Positions 54,017 to 64,000 of a DNA stretch of 64,000 bases are shown piece by piece. Position numbers and translations under genes: made by a program. The notes beneath the pieces were generated by a model. It was not told the DNA's origin and did no database searches. It saw nothing but the letters and a program-made list of their open reading frames with translations. The stretch is from an uncultured Tropicimonas sp. (GTDB lineage Bacteria > Pseudomonadota > Alphaproteobacteria > Rhodobacterales > Rhodobacteraceae): contig CANMIP010000007.1 in the NCBI GenBank assembly GCA_947497945.1, forward strand, positions 124,001-188,000, written 5' to 3'. The number at the start of each line of letters is the position of its first letter. The stretch's first letter is position 1.

Positions 54017-54654
54017 CCACGACGGAGTGCCGTCTGCGTGAAGAGATGGCGAGGCTGTGTCGTTCGCTCTTTGAACGCGGTTTCTCGGTAGGCTCGGCCG
54101 GAAATGTTTCCGTCCGACTTCCCGACGGGACGCTGGTGACACCGACCAATGCCCGGCTCGGCGAGGTCGACCCGTATTCCATCGCCAAGATCGGCCCTGA
54201 CGGGAAGCATCTCTATGGCGGTCGCCCGACGAAGGAGGTCTTTCTGCATCAGGCTTTTTATGACACGCGGCCAGAGGCCGGCGCGGTGGTGCATCTGCAC
54301 TCCACCTGGGCCACGGCGCTGTCCTGTATGGCTGATACGGACCCGGAGGACTGCATCCCGCCGCTGACGCCCTATGTCGTGATGCGCGTGGGCACGGTGA
54401 AGATGGTGCCCTATGTGAAACCCGGCGATCCCCGGCTCGGAGAGATGATCCGGGCCCTGAACGGGAAATACGCCGCAATCCTGCTGGCCAATCACGGCCC
54501 CGTTGTCACCGGCAAGGATCTCCAGTCGGCCGTCAACGCGGCAGAGGAATTGGAGGAGTCGGCGAAACTCCTGGTGGCGCTGCGCGGCGTCCCGACCCGG
54601 CTGCTCTCCGGCGAGAATGTCGCGGAGTTGAAAACGACCTTCGGAACCATGTGA
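54013..54654 (+). CDS. otnC: Class II aldolase (OtnC-like, 3-oxo-tetronate 4-phosphate decarboxylase)
   Basis: 213-residue class II aldolase/adducin-type protein. It has the phosphate-binding GSAGNVSVRL (27-36), catalytic Glu75, zinc ligands His94 and His96 in VVHLHSTWATALS and His161 in LLANHGPVV. Translation begins at GTG 54013, overlapping otnK by 4 bp. By homology and context it would cleave a phosphorylated 3-oxo-tetronate to DHAP and CO2. L-fuculose- and ribulose-phosphate-type aldolases share the fold, so the exact reaction is inferred. Confidence 0.9.
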   Translation: MTTTECRLREEMARLCRSLFERGFSVGSAGNVSVRLPDGTLVTPTNARLGEVDPYSIAKIGPDGKHLYGGRPTKEVFLHQAFYDTRPEAGAVVHLHSTWATALSCMADTDPEDCIPPLTPYVVMRVGTVKMVPYVKPGDPRLGEMIRALNGKYAAILLANHGPVVTGKDLQSAVNAAEELEESAKLLVALRGVPTRLLSGENVAELKTTFGTM

Positions 54655-54662
54655 GGACCCCT

Positions 54663-55136
54663 ATGAAAACCGCCGACCTGATAGATTCTCACGCCAATAA
54701 ACTGACACTGGTGCACCTTCCATTTCGCAAATTCGGCGCCAAGCCTTTCTTTCGCGGCCAGACCCAGACGGTGAAATGCTTCGAGGACAACACCGAGGTT
54801 CGTGCGCAACTTGAGCAGCCCGGTGAAGGCCGCATCCTCGTTGTGGATGGCGGCGGCTCCACCCGGATTGCGCTTCTCGGCGACATCCTCGCGGATCTCG
54901 CGATCACCTCCGGCTGGGCCGGGATCGTGGTCAATGGCGCAATCCGTGACAGCGCCGAGATCGATGCGATGCCGATAGCCGTCTTCGCCCTTGCCACGTC
55001 CCCAGTGAAGAGCGCCAAGGAAGGCTGGGGCAAGGTTGGATGCCCGATCAGCTTCGGGGGTGTCGCCTTCACGCCCGGCGGCTGGATCTATGGTGACGCC
55101 GACGGCGTTCTCTACAGCGACGAAGAACTGGCCTGA
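54663..55136 (+). CDS. RraA-type aldolase/decarboxylase (HMG/CHA aldolase family)
   Basis: 157 residues. The RraA fold shows KCFEDNTEVR, ILVVDGGGSTRIALLGDILADLA, then WAGIVVNGAIRD. Asp74 and Arg95-Asp96 satisfy the D-x20-R-D pattern described for the divalent-metal 4-hydroxy-4-methyl-2-oxoglutarate/4-carboxy-4-hydroxy-2-oxoadipate aldolases, so catalysis is expected. ATG 54663 with GAGG at good spacing is preferred to a GTG 12 bases upstream. Likely activity is pyruvate-releasing cleavage or oxaloacetate decarboxylation. Inhibition of RNase E (E. coli RraA) is the other known role but unlikely here. Confidence 0.85.
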   Translation: MKTADLIDSHANKLTLVHLPFRKFGAKPFFRGQTQTVKCFEDNTEVRAQLEQPGEGRILVVDGGGSTRIALLGDILADLAITSGWAGIVVNGAIRDSAEIDAMPIAVFALATSPVKSAKEGWGKVGCPISFGGVAFTPGGWIYGDADGVLYSDEELA

Positions 55137-55155
55137 CGGCCGGAAAGGGGACGGC

Positions 55156-57753
<2,598 letters not shown>

Positions 57754-58049
57754 GGCCCGCTCCACAGCGCTTCCTTGCACGGTAGAAACGGACCTTTCTG
57801 GAACCGGTCCAACGACGACGAATGAGGTATGCCGAATGGTTTTGAACGGGCCAGCCAGAACCGTGGACGGTCGTCCATTGATCGCCTACAGCGGGTCACG
57901 TCCACCGGACCGACGCTGCACCTGAGAGTATCGCGACCGAACAAGTGTACCGTGGGCGCGGACAGTGAGCCTTGGACCAGATGTAGCGAACGACCGTACT
58001 GTCGGCCCAGTGTGTGTTCGTGCACCACAAGAAATTGCAGACGCAGCGA
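57754..58049. other. 296-bp region after the island, no gene recognised
   Basis: Between the aconitase stop and the IS110 remnant no conserved frame is seen on either strand. The sequence is of lower coding quality than its neighbours and probably belongs to the insertion-sequence scar. Confidence 0.5.
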
Positions 58050-58514
58050 ATGTTCGATTAGAAACGCCCGGATCTGATTGATCGTTGCAGTCCGGCGAGA
58101 CACCAGGCGAGACCGAACCCGGTGTAATGCCTGCAGGTCCAACTGATCCTGCGTCTTCTCCGTTATAATTCGTAAGCTCGGGCGCAGGGCGGCTTCGACA
58201 ATAGCCTCTACGTCGTTGTAATCGTTCTTCTGCCCTTTGCTGAAAAGGCTTCACGTAGATCGCCGGGATAATCCGCGGCTCGAACCCCATCCCGCGCAAA
58301 GTACGGCTGACAAAGTGGGCGCTGAGACAAGCTTCCATGCCGACGACGCAGCTCGGGAGCTTCTCGAACGTGGATCGAAGGGCAAGCCGCTTGATCTTCC
58401 GTCGCAGCACAAGCCTGCCATCGTTGCTGAAACCGACGAGATGAAAAACATCCTTGCCGATTCGATCCCGACGACGGTAACGGCAGCAAGCTCTTCCTTG
58501 AAACCGGATGTCAT
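58050..58514 (-). pseudogene. Decayed IS110-family transposase
   Basis: The N-terminal DEDD half of an IS110 transposase on the minus strand, broken by two frameshifts. MTSGFKEELAAVTVVGI is the start. The next frame gives RIGKDVFHLVGFSNDGRLVL, RRKIKRLALRSTFEKLPSCV and GMEACLSAHFVSRTLRGMGF down to IIPAIYVKPF. A third frame gives DLQALHRVRSRLVSRRTA and INQIRAFLIEH. The C-terminal domain with the Ser/Tyr nucleophile region is missing. It separates the island from the cus genes. Confidence 0.82.
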
Positions 58515-58586
58515 GATCGCTTTTCCTTTGGGGTGGTTCAGCCTCAGAGGCTATCACCGCCGGTGAAGCAGTCGGCACATTCCATT

Positions 58587-58602
58587 AGCGGTCATTCGCT
58601 GC
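58587..58602 (-). repeat. Dispersed intergenic repeat, copy 4
   Basis: Minus-strand GCAGCGAATGACCGCT, near the core of the repeat at 16929 and 20006. It is intergenic, between the IS110 remnant and cusF. Confidence 0.4.
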
Positions 58603-58644
58603 GCTTCTTACGCAGATCCGCTCGACCGGGTCCCGGAAATTTCG

Positions 58645-58674
58645 CGGCGGCCTTTGCAGGCGCATCGGCCGCCG
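58645..58674 (-). terminator. Possible terminator of the cus operon
   Basis: 8-bp stem CGGCGGCC / GGCCGCCG with a 14-nt loop, 11 bp beyond the cusF stop in the direction of transcription; the following minus-strand bases are CGAAATTTCC, so the T-tract is weak. Confidence 0.4.
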
Positions 58675-58684
58675 TGTCGTGTCA

Positions 58685-59026
58685 TCAGTTCGGCATGATC
58701 GCTCCGATGGCGTACATGCCGTCATCTCCCTTGATCAGCATCAGCGTGACCTCGTCGCCGGGTGAGGCCTCGCCCATCATTTCGGCGCCTTCCAGAAGCG
58801 GCAGGTCCATCGTCATGGCCGGCCATCCGATCTCGGGGATCGGGCCATGGCTGACATTTACCGTGCCGTCTCCGATTTCGTTGATGGTGGCCTCGGCATG
58901 AACCGCACCCTCCATCTGCTGGTCGGTCATCGGCATGTTGGCGTGGTCCATTCCGTGCGACGCTTGTGCGAGCGCGGCGCCGGTCGAGAGGGCGAGGATG
59001 GTCAGGGTTGGAACTAGGGTCTTCAT
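58685..59026 (-). CDS. cusF: CusF-like periplasmic copper/silver-binding protein
   Basis: 113 residues. The signal peptide is MKTLVPTLTILALSTGAALAQ. A His/Met-rich segment (SHGMDHANMPMTDQQM) precedes the CusF OB-fold. The metal site matches CusF: His60, Trp68, Met71 and Met73 (SHGPIPEIGWPAMTM), where Cu(I)/Ag(I) is bound by His and two Met with a Trp cation-pi contact. It delivers metal to the CusCBA efflux pump. It is the last gene of the cusB-cusA-cusF operon, 26 bp after cusA. Confidence 0.92.
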   Translation of the reverse strand: MKTLVPTLTILALSTGAALAQASHGMDHANMPMTDQQMEGAVHAEATINEIGDGTVNVSHGPIPEIGWPAMTMDLPLLEGAEMMGEASPGDEVTLMLIKGDDGMYAIGAIMPN

Positions 59027-59052
59027 GAGCGTCCTTTCAGGTCTATGGATTG

Positions 59053-62000
59053 TTATTCGGCCGGGACAGGCGCCGGGCCGGAGGGGTGGGTTGGAGTGGT
59101 AGAGGCGATCTCCCGATTGACGCGAGGAAGCGCGAGCTGCTTCCAGATCACGAAGATCGCGGGGATGACGAAAAGCGTCAGAATCGTCGCCGTGACCATG
59201 CCGCCGATCATCGGGGCCGCGATCCGCTGCATGATCTCGGACCCGGTGCCGGTGCCGTACATGATCGGAATCAGCGCCGCGAAGATCGTCGCAACCGTCA
59301 TCACTTTCGGGCGCACGCGCAGCACGGCACCTTCGAAAACGGCTTCCTCGATATCGTTCCTGTCGAGCCTGCGCCCTTCACCCTGCGCAAGCTTGCGCCT
59401 CTTTTCCCATGAGAGATTCAGGTAGAGCAGCATCACGATGGCTGTCTCGACCGCGACCCCCGCCAGTGCGATGAAGCCGACCAGAACCGCCACAGAGGTA
59501 TCGAAGCCGAGATACCACAGGAACCAGACGCCTCCCGACAGCGCAACCGGTAGTGCTGCGAGGATGATCCCCACCTCGATCACGCGGTTGAAGGCCATGA
59601 ACAGCATCAGCGTGATGATGAGCAGGGTCGCCGGGGCGACGATGGCGAGACGCTCCTGCATCCGCTCGATATACTCGTACTGGCCGGACCAGCTTAGTGC
59701 ATAGCCCGGCGGCAAGGTGACCTGCTCGGCAACTTGTGCCCGTGCTTCGGCGACGTAGCTGCCGAGGTCTCGCCCGGCGATGTCGATGAAGACGAACCCG
59801 GTCCGCCGCGCGTTCTCGGAGCGGATCATGCCCGGGCCGTCGACGATGTGGATCTCTGCCAGCGCGGCGAGCGGGACATGGGCGCCCGATGGTGTGACCA
59901 CAGGCAGCGTTTCCAGCCGCTCCGGGCTGTCGCGCCAGGATTGCGGATAGCGCAGGTTGATCGGGAACCGCTCCAGCCCCTCAACGGATTCCGAGACCTG
60001 CATGCCGCCGATAGCGGTCTGCACGACGTTCTGCACGTCCTGCACGCTCATCATGTAGCGGGCTGCGGCCGCACGGTTGACGTCGATTTCGATGAATCGC
60101 CCCCCGACAGGCCGCTCGGCATAGGCAGAGGTGGTTCCGTCGATCCCGCGCACTGCATCCTCGACGGCAATACCGATCCGTTCGATCTGTGTCAGATCCG
60201 CACCCGTGATCTTGACGCCAACCGGCGTCTTGATGCCGGTCGCCAGCATGTCGATCCGGTTCTTGATCGGCTGGATCCAGACATTGGTCACGCCAGGCAC
60301 CTGAACGACCCGGTCCAGCTCGGCACGAATCCCTTCCATCGTCATGCCGGGGCGCCATTCACTTTCCGGCTTCAGCTGGATCGTGGTCTCGATCATCGTC
60401 AGCGGCGCGGGATCCGTGGCGGTATCGGCCCGGCCAAGTTTGCCATGCACTGTCTCGACCTCGGGGACGGTGGCAATCAGGCGGTCGGTCTGCTGGAGCA
60501 CTTCGCGCGCCTTTCCGATCGAGACACCGGGATAGAGCGACGGCATGTAGAGGAAGTCGCCCTCGTTCAGTTCGGGCATGAACTCCGAGCCAAGGCGTTG
60601 GAGCGGGTACCACATCGAGGCGACCACGGCGGCCGCGAGCACGGTCGTCGCCCAGGGCCAGGCGATGGCCGCGTCGAGAAACGGGCGGTAGGCGAACACG
60701 ACAGCGCGGTTCAGCGGGTTCTTGCGTTCGGGAATTATCCGCCCGCGCACGAAATAGCCCATCAGCACCGGCACGAGCGTGATCGACAGGATCGCCGCGG
60801 CCGCCATCGCGTAGGTCTTGGTATAGGCGAGTGGCTGAAACAGGCGGCCTTCCTGGTTCTCCAGGACAAAGACCGGGAGGAAGCTGACGGTGATGATCGC
60901 CAGCGAATAGAAAAGCGCCGGTCCGACCTCGGAGGCGCATTCCTGCACGATCCGCCAACGGTTTTCGGCAGTCAGCCTCTCCTTTTCGAGTCTTCGGTGC
61001 ATTGCCTCGATCATGACGATCGAGGCATCGACCATCGCGCCGATCGCGATGGCGATGCCGCCCAGCGACATGATGTTGGCATTCACCCCTTGCGCCTTCA
61101 TCAGGATGAACGCCGCGAAGATCCCGAGCGGAAGCGACAGCAGGATCACCAGCGAAGAGCGCAGATGCAGCAGGAACGCCGCACAGACGAGCACGACGAC
61201 GATGAACTCCTCCGTCAGCTTCTTCTGCAGGTTCTCGATGGCGCGCTCGATGACGCCGGAGCGATCATAGGTCGTGACGAGTTCGACGCCCTCGGGCAGG
61301 TTCGGGCGCAGTTCCTCGATGCGCGCCTCCACCGCCTTGATCGTGGCGAGCGCATTGCCGCCCCAGCGAAGGATGACAACGCCGCCAACGGCATCCCCCT
61401 CGCCGTCGAGTTCGCCGACGCCGCGGCGCATCTCGGGTCCGAGCCGGATATCGGCCACGTCCCCCAGGGTGAGCGCCGCGCCGCGCTCGTTGACCATCAG
61501 GGGAGCGCTGGCGAGATCGGCCAGCTCGTCGATATAGCCCGACGACCGCACCATGAACTCGGCCTCGCCCATCTCGATCACGCTGCCGCCGGTCTCCCGG
61601 TTGGCCGACCGAATGGCGTTTGCGAGCTGATCGAGCGTGATGTCGTAGGCGCGCAGCTTGTTGGGATCGACGACCACCTGGTACTGTTTGACCATTCCGC
61701 CGATCGTGGCGACCTCCGACACGCCTTCGACAGCCTGGAGCTCGTATTTCAGGAACCAGTCCTGCAATGTCCGAAGCTGTGCGAGGTCGTGCGTCCCGGT
61801 CCGGTCGATCAGCGCGTATTGGTAGATCCAGCCAACGCCGGTCGCGTCCGGCCCGAGTTGCGGCGAGACCCCCTCAGGCAGGCTGCCGGTGATCTGGCCG
61901 AGATATTCCAGAACGCGGGATCGCGCCCAGTAAAGGTCCGTTCCATCTTCGAACACGACGTAGACAAAGCTGTCGCCAAAGAACGAGAAGCCGCGCACGT

Positions 62001-62241
62001 CCTTCGCGCCCGGAACCGAGAGCATCGCGGTGGCGAGCGGATAGGTGATCTGGTTCTCGACGACCTGCGGCGCCTGTCCGGCATAGGGCGTGCGGACGAT
62101 GACCTGCACGTCCGAAAGGTCGGGGATCGCATCGACCGGTGTCTCCCGGATTGCCCATATCCCGGCGGCGGCCATCATGACGGCCAGCGCCACGATGACG
62201 AACCGGTTCGCGATCGACGCGCGGATGATTGCAGCGATCAT
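59053..62241 (-). CDS. cusA: Heavy-metal efflux RND pump (CusA)
   Basis: 1062-residue HME-RND inner-membrane pump with 12 transmembrane helices and two large periplasmic loops. Landmarks are IPDLSDVQVIVRT near the N-terminus, GGIAIAIGAMVDASIVMIEA in TM4 with its proton-relay acidic residues, and LVGFIALAGVAVETAIVMLL in the second half. Length and sequence are those of the Cu+/Ag+ subgroup (CusA/SilA). The ATG overlaps the cusB stop by 4 bp. It expels Cu(I)/Ag(I) from the periplasm through CusB and an outer-membrane CusC, which is not seen in the window. Confidence 0.95.
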   Translation of the reverse strand: MIAAIIRASIANRFVIVALAVMMAAAGIWAIRETPVDAIPDLSDVQVIVRTPYAGQAPQVVENQITYPLATAMLSVPGAKDVRGFSFFGDSFVYVVFEDGTDLYWARSRVLEYLGQITGSLPEGVSPQLGPDATGVGWIYQYALIDRTGTHDLAQLRTLQDWFLKYELQAVEGVSEVATIGGMVKQYQVVVDPNKLRAYDITLDQLANAIRSANRETGGSVIEMGEAEFMVRSSGYIDELADLASAPLMVNERGAALTLGDVADIRLGPEMRRGVGELDGEGDAVGGVVILRWGGNALATIKAVEARIEELRPNLPEGVELVTTYDRSGVIERAIENLQKKLTEEFIVVVLVCAAFLLHLRSSLVILLSLPLGIFAAFILMKAQGVNANIMSLGGIAIAIGAMVDASIVMIEAMHRRLEKERLTAENRWRIVQECASEVGPALFYSLAIITVSFLPVFVLENQEGRLFQPLAYTKTYAMAAAAILSITLVPVLMGYFVRGRIIPERKNPLNRAVVFAYRPFLDAAIAWPWATTVLAAAVVASMWYPLQRLGSEFMPELNEGDFLYMPSLYPGVSIGKAREVLQQTDRLIATVPEVETVHGKLGRADTATDPAPLTMIETTIQLKPESEWRPGMTMEGIRAELDRVVQVPGVTNVWIQPIKNRIDMLATGIKTPVGVKITGADLTQIERIGIAVEDAVRGIDGTTSAYAERPVGGRFIEIDVNRAAAARYMMSVQDVQNVVQTAIGGMQVSESVEGLERFPINLRYPQSWRDSPERLETLPVVTPSGAHVPLAALAEIHIVDGPGMIRSENARRTGFVFIDIAGRDLGSYVAEARAQVAEQVTLPPGYALSWSGQYEYIERMQERLAIVAPATLLIITLMLFMAFNRVIEVGIILAALPVALSGGVWFLWYLGFDTSVAVLVGFIALAGVAVETAIVMLLYLNLSWEKRRKLAQGEGRRLDRNDIEEAVFEGAVLRVRPKVMTVATIFAALIPIMYGTGTGSEIMQRIAAPMIGGMVTATILTLFVIPAIFVIWKQLALPRVNREIASTTPTHPSGPAPVPAE

Positions 62242-64000
62242 TGCGTCAGGCTTTCCGCGGCAGCGACGCCAACAAGCGTCATGGAGAAATCGGGGTTGCG
62301 ATCGAGCAGGAGCGTCAACTCCGCGCCAACAGGCAGATCAGCCGGATCGACGCGATCGGCGATGGCGAAATCCATCGTCATGCCGGGCATGCCGATCTCG
62401 GTCATGGGGCCATGGGTGACGTTCGCTGTCCGCGCGTCCGGGTCGACCGAGTTGATCAGCCCCGACACCTCCATGGGAGGCATGAGGGGCGCAGCTTCAG
62501 CCAGCACCATCGTCATGCCGTCCGGCCGGGCGAAGGTGAGCGTCATCTCGTTGCCGGTGACCAGCGTGGCAGGATCCAGCGCCGGATCGATGGCAAAATC
62601 CATGGTCATGCCGGGCATCCCGATTTCCTTCATCGGGCCATGTGTGACCGTGGCCATGCGGGCAGCGCTATCGATGGACAGGATGGTGCCGGCGACGATG
62701 ATGGGCGGTGCCGCCTCGGGTTGAGCGGGTTCGGTGGACGCGGGCGCGGCATCGCCGATTGCGCGCACAGCGATGACCGAGAACATTCCGGCCTCGTCCT
62801 TTGCCAGGTCGAACGCGATAGGCGCCTCGACCGGAACAGTGGCCGGATCCAGACCGGATACGGACAGGTCCATCTGCATCGCCGGCCAGCCGAGCTCCGG
62901 TATCGGATCATGTTTGAGAGTCAGTTTGCCGTCCGGCGTGACCGCAAGTGCCATGCCGGTCCCGGTGGCCGCGACTCCATTGTCGGGCACGAGTTCCAGC
63001 AGCCCAAGACGTCCGTCCGCGCCGCGCGCAGCCGTGAATGCAACCTTCTCGCCCTCTTCAAGCCGGTCGAGCGGCACGTCTGCCCGCAACGGGAACCGGG
63101 AAGTTGTGGCGGGCCAGTCGAGGCTCTCCAGCGCGTCATGGCTCACAGTTGCCAGCCGGTTTTCCCGATCAAGCGCGACCAGTGTTCCGGTGCCACGCGC
63201 CGGGTCCTGATCGGTCGGCGCCATCCGCATGAAACCGGCGCTCAGGGCGCTCTCGCTGTCGATAAGGAACTGCGCCGATGCGACTACCTCCTCGCCCGGG
63301 GCCAACCCCTGCAGGATCTCGGTGCGTCCACCCTCGCCGAAACTGTCGCGCAGCCCGGTTGTGACGAGGCGCGGCCGGAACGTGCCTTCGCCTGTCTTCA
63401 GAATGACGCGTTCGGCCGCGCCGGTGCGGATGACGGCCTCGGAGGGGACGGTCAGAACCTGGTGGCTGGTTTCCGGCACGAGGCTCACGCTTCCAAACAT
63501 GCCCGGGCGCAGCAGGCCCTCGGCGTTGTCGAAGCTCAAGCGTACGGGCAAGGTGCGGGTGCGCGGGTCGAGCTCCGGATAGACGTAGTCGATCTCGCCC
63601 TCGAAGCTGCGGCCCGGAAGGTGCTCGAACCGGGCCACGGCGCGCATATCTTTGGAAAGGCGGGCAATATCACGCTCGAACACATCCACGATCAGCCAGA
63701 CGCTGCTCAGCTCCGCAACGGAGAAAGCACGGGTTCCCGGCTGAAGGAACATGCCGTCCGCCGCCTCGAGCGAGATCACGACACCATCCTGTGGCGCCTC
63801 GATCTCGATATTACGTGCCAGCTCCCGGCTCTGCTCGATCTCGGCCATCTGGCGGGGCGACATCCCGTGGCTCAGCAGCTTGTTGCGGGCGGAGTCGAGG
63901 ATGCGGGGGTCGCGGTCATCGAGCGCCCGGACGAGGTCTCCTGTCGCTGCCGCCACCAACGGCGAGAACAGGTCAAACAATACCTGGCCCTTTTCGATCC
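62238..64000 (-). CDS. cusB: CusB membrane-fusion adaptor with four C-terminal CusF-like repeats (5'-truncated)
   Basis: Periplasmic adaptor of the Cu+/Ag+ RND pump. The frame is open to the window edge and the first visible residues IEKGQVLFDLFSP already match CusB, so the start lies outside. A TTG at 63980 is not used. The visible part has the hairpin/lipoyl region (IEIEAPQDGVVISLEAADGM), the beta-barrel domain (LSSVWLIVDVFERDIARL) and the membrane-proximal domain (VPSEAVIRTG). Four CusF-like repeats follow (62256-63191), where usual CusB proteins have none or one. It overlaps cusA by 4 bp. Confidence 0.92.
   Translation of the reverse strand, partial: IEKGQVLFDLFSPLVAAATGDLVRALDDRDPRILDSARNKLLSHGMSPRQMAEIEQSRELARNIEIEAPQDGVVISLEAADGMFLQPGTRAFSVAELSSVWLIVDVFERDIARLSKDMRAVARFEHLPGRSFEGEIDYVYPELDPRTRTLPVRLSFDNAEGLLRPGMFGSVSLVPETSHQVLTVPSEAVIRTGAAERVILKTGEGTFRPRLVTTGLRDSFGEGGRTEILQGLAPGEEVVASAQFLIDSESALSAGFMRMAPTDQDPARGTGTLVALDRENRLATVSHDALESLDWPATTSRFPLRADVPLDRLEEGEKVAFTAARGADGRLGLLELVPDNGVAATGTGMALAVTPDGKLTLKHDPIPELGWPAMQMDLSVSGLDPATVPVEAPIAFDLAKDEAGMFSVIAVRAIGDAAPASTEPAQPEAAPPIIVAGTILSIDSAARMATVTHGPMKEIGMPGMTMDFAIDPALDPATLVTGNEMTLTFARPDGMTMVLAEAAPLMPPMEVSGLINSVDPDARTANVTHGPMTEIGMPGMTMDFAIADRVDPADLPVGAELTLLLDRNPDFSMTLVGVAAAESLTQ
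62256..63191 (-). repeat. Four tandem CusF-like repeats inside cusB
   Basis: Numbering from Leu-TTG 63980 as residue 1, repeats span 264-332 (62985-63191), 341-408 (62757-62960), 429-497 (62490-62696) and 504-575 (62256-62471). Metal-motif positions H, +8, +11, +13 are H281/W289/A/T (degenerate), H357/W365/M368/M370, H447/M455/M458/M460 and H523/M531/M534/M536. CusF itself has H60/W68/M71/M73. Repeats 3 and 4 share HGPM-EIGMPGMTMDFAI. Confidence 0.85.

Noticed and set aside
54663-55136. Regulator of RNase E activity RraA
   Set aside because: The fold is the same but the D-x20-R-D motif and catabolic-operon context favour an aldolase/decarboxylase.
59734-62724. A 996-codon open frame on the plus strand opposite cusA/cusB
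   Set aside because: It is antisense to the RND pump and its translation is rich in Arg, His, Gly and Asp without any fold signature; it is a shadow of conserved genes.

Overview
The window is high-GC chromosomal DNA from an alphaproteobacterium, most likely a Rhodobacteraceae/Roseobacter-group organism. The signs are typical of that family: ureEFG, a 1146-residue pyruvate carboxylase, two Hint-domain proteins, a DUF1127 protein, tctCBA transport genes and densely packed, often 4-bp-overlapping operons. No rRNA, CRISPR array, replication origin or intact prophage is visible.

Layout. 1-1703: end of a urease accessory operon (ureE, cut by the window edge, then ureF and ureG). 1870-16614: housekeeping and accessory metabolism in both directions (pyc, an SDR, pcrA/uvrD helicase, a lone receiver protein, DUF1127, an aldehyde dehydrogenase divergent from an MDR oxidoreductase, a Hint protein, glyA, nadK). 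17044-21960: nucleoside salvage, cdd-deoA-deoB then add-upp. 22068-22796: a secreted SPOR-domain protein with a strong terminator. 23712-27235: a four-gene Na+-pumping decarboxylase of the methylmalonyl-CoA decarboxylase type behind a long, structured leader. 27536-42388: a degenerate Hint protein, tRNA-Leu(UAG), tig, GNAT, a CorC/HlyC-like CBS protein, two coupled thioesterases with a MATE exporter, pyrD-DUF952, a 5'-nucleotidase, a lipoprotein, hom, glpX and recJ.

42484-58514 is the accessory part. tRNA-Glu(UUC) is followed by a decayed P4-type integrase, a truncated IS3 element and an IS21 tail. Next comes a catabolic island of 12 genes. On the minus strand are a two-winged-helix GntR regulator, a Hyi/OtnI-like isomerase and an Ldh_2-type dehydrogenase. 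Divergent from them on the plus strand are tctC-tctB-tctA, an isopropylmalate-dehydrogenase-like enzyme, a single-cysteine Asp/Glu-racemase-like protein, a DUF1537 kinase (OtnK), a class II aldolase (OtnC), an RraA-type aldolase and an AcnA-like aconitase. A decayed IS110 transposase closes it. Kinase, aldolase and isomerase match the known four-carbon acid-sugar route to DHAP. The aconitase, RraA, racemase-like and IPMDH-like enzymes have no place in that route, so the substrate and full pathway look undescribed. A motif ATTGGT-N5-G(A/T)TTC occurs twice in the divergent promoter and once upstream of gntR, and is a candidate operator.

58685-64000: a copper/silver efflux operon read on the minus strand (cusB-cusA-cusF). 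The CusB adaptor runs off the window and ends in four tandem CusF-like metal-binding repeats; two of these have the signature Trp replaced by Met.

The main findings are the acid-catabolism island with its motif, the four-repeat CusB, and the leader of the Na+-pumping decarboxylase operon.
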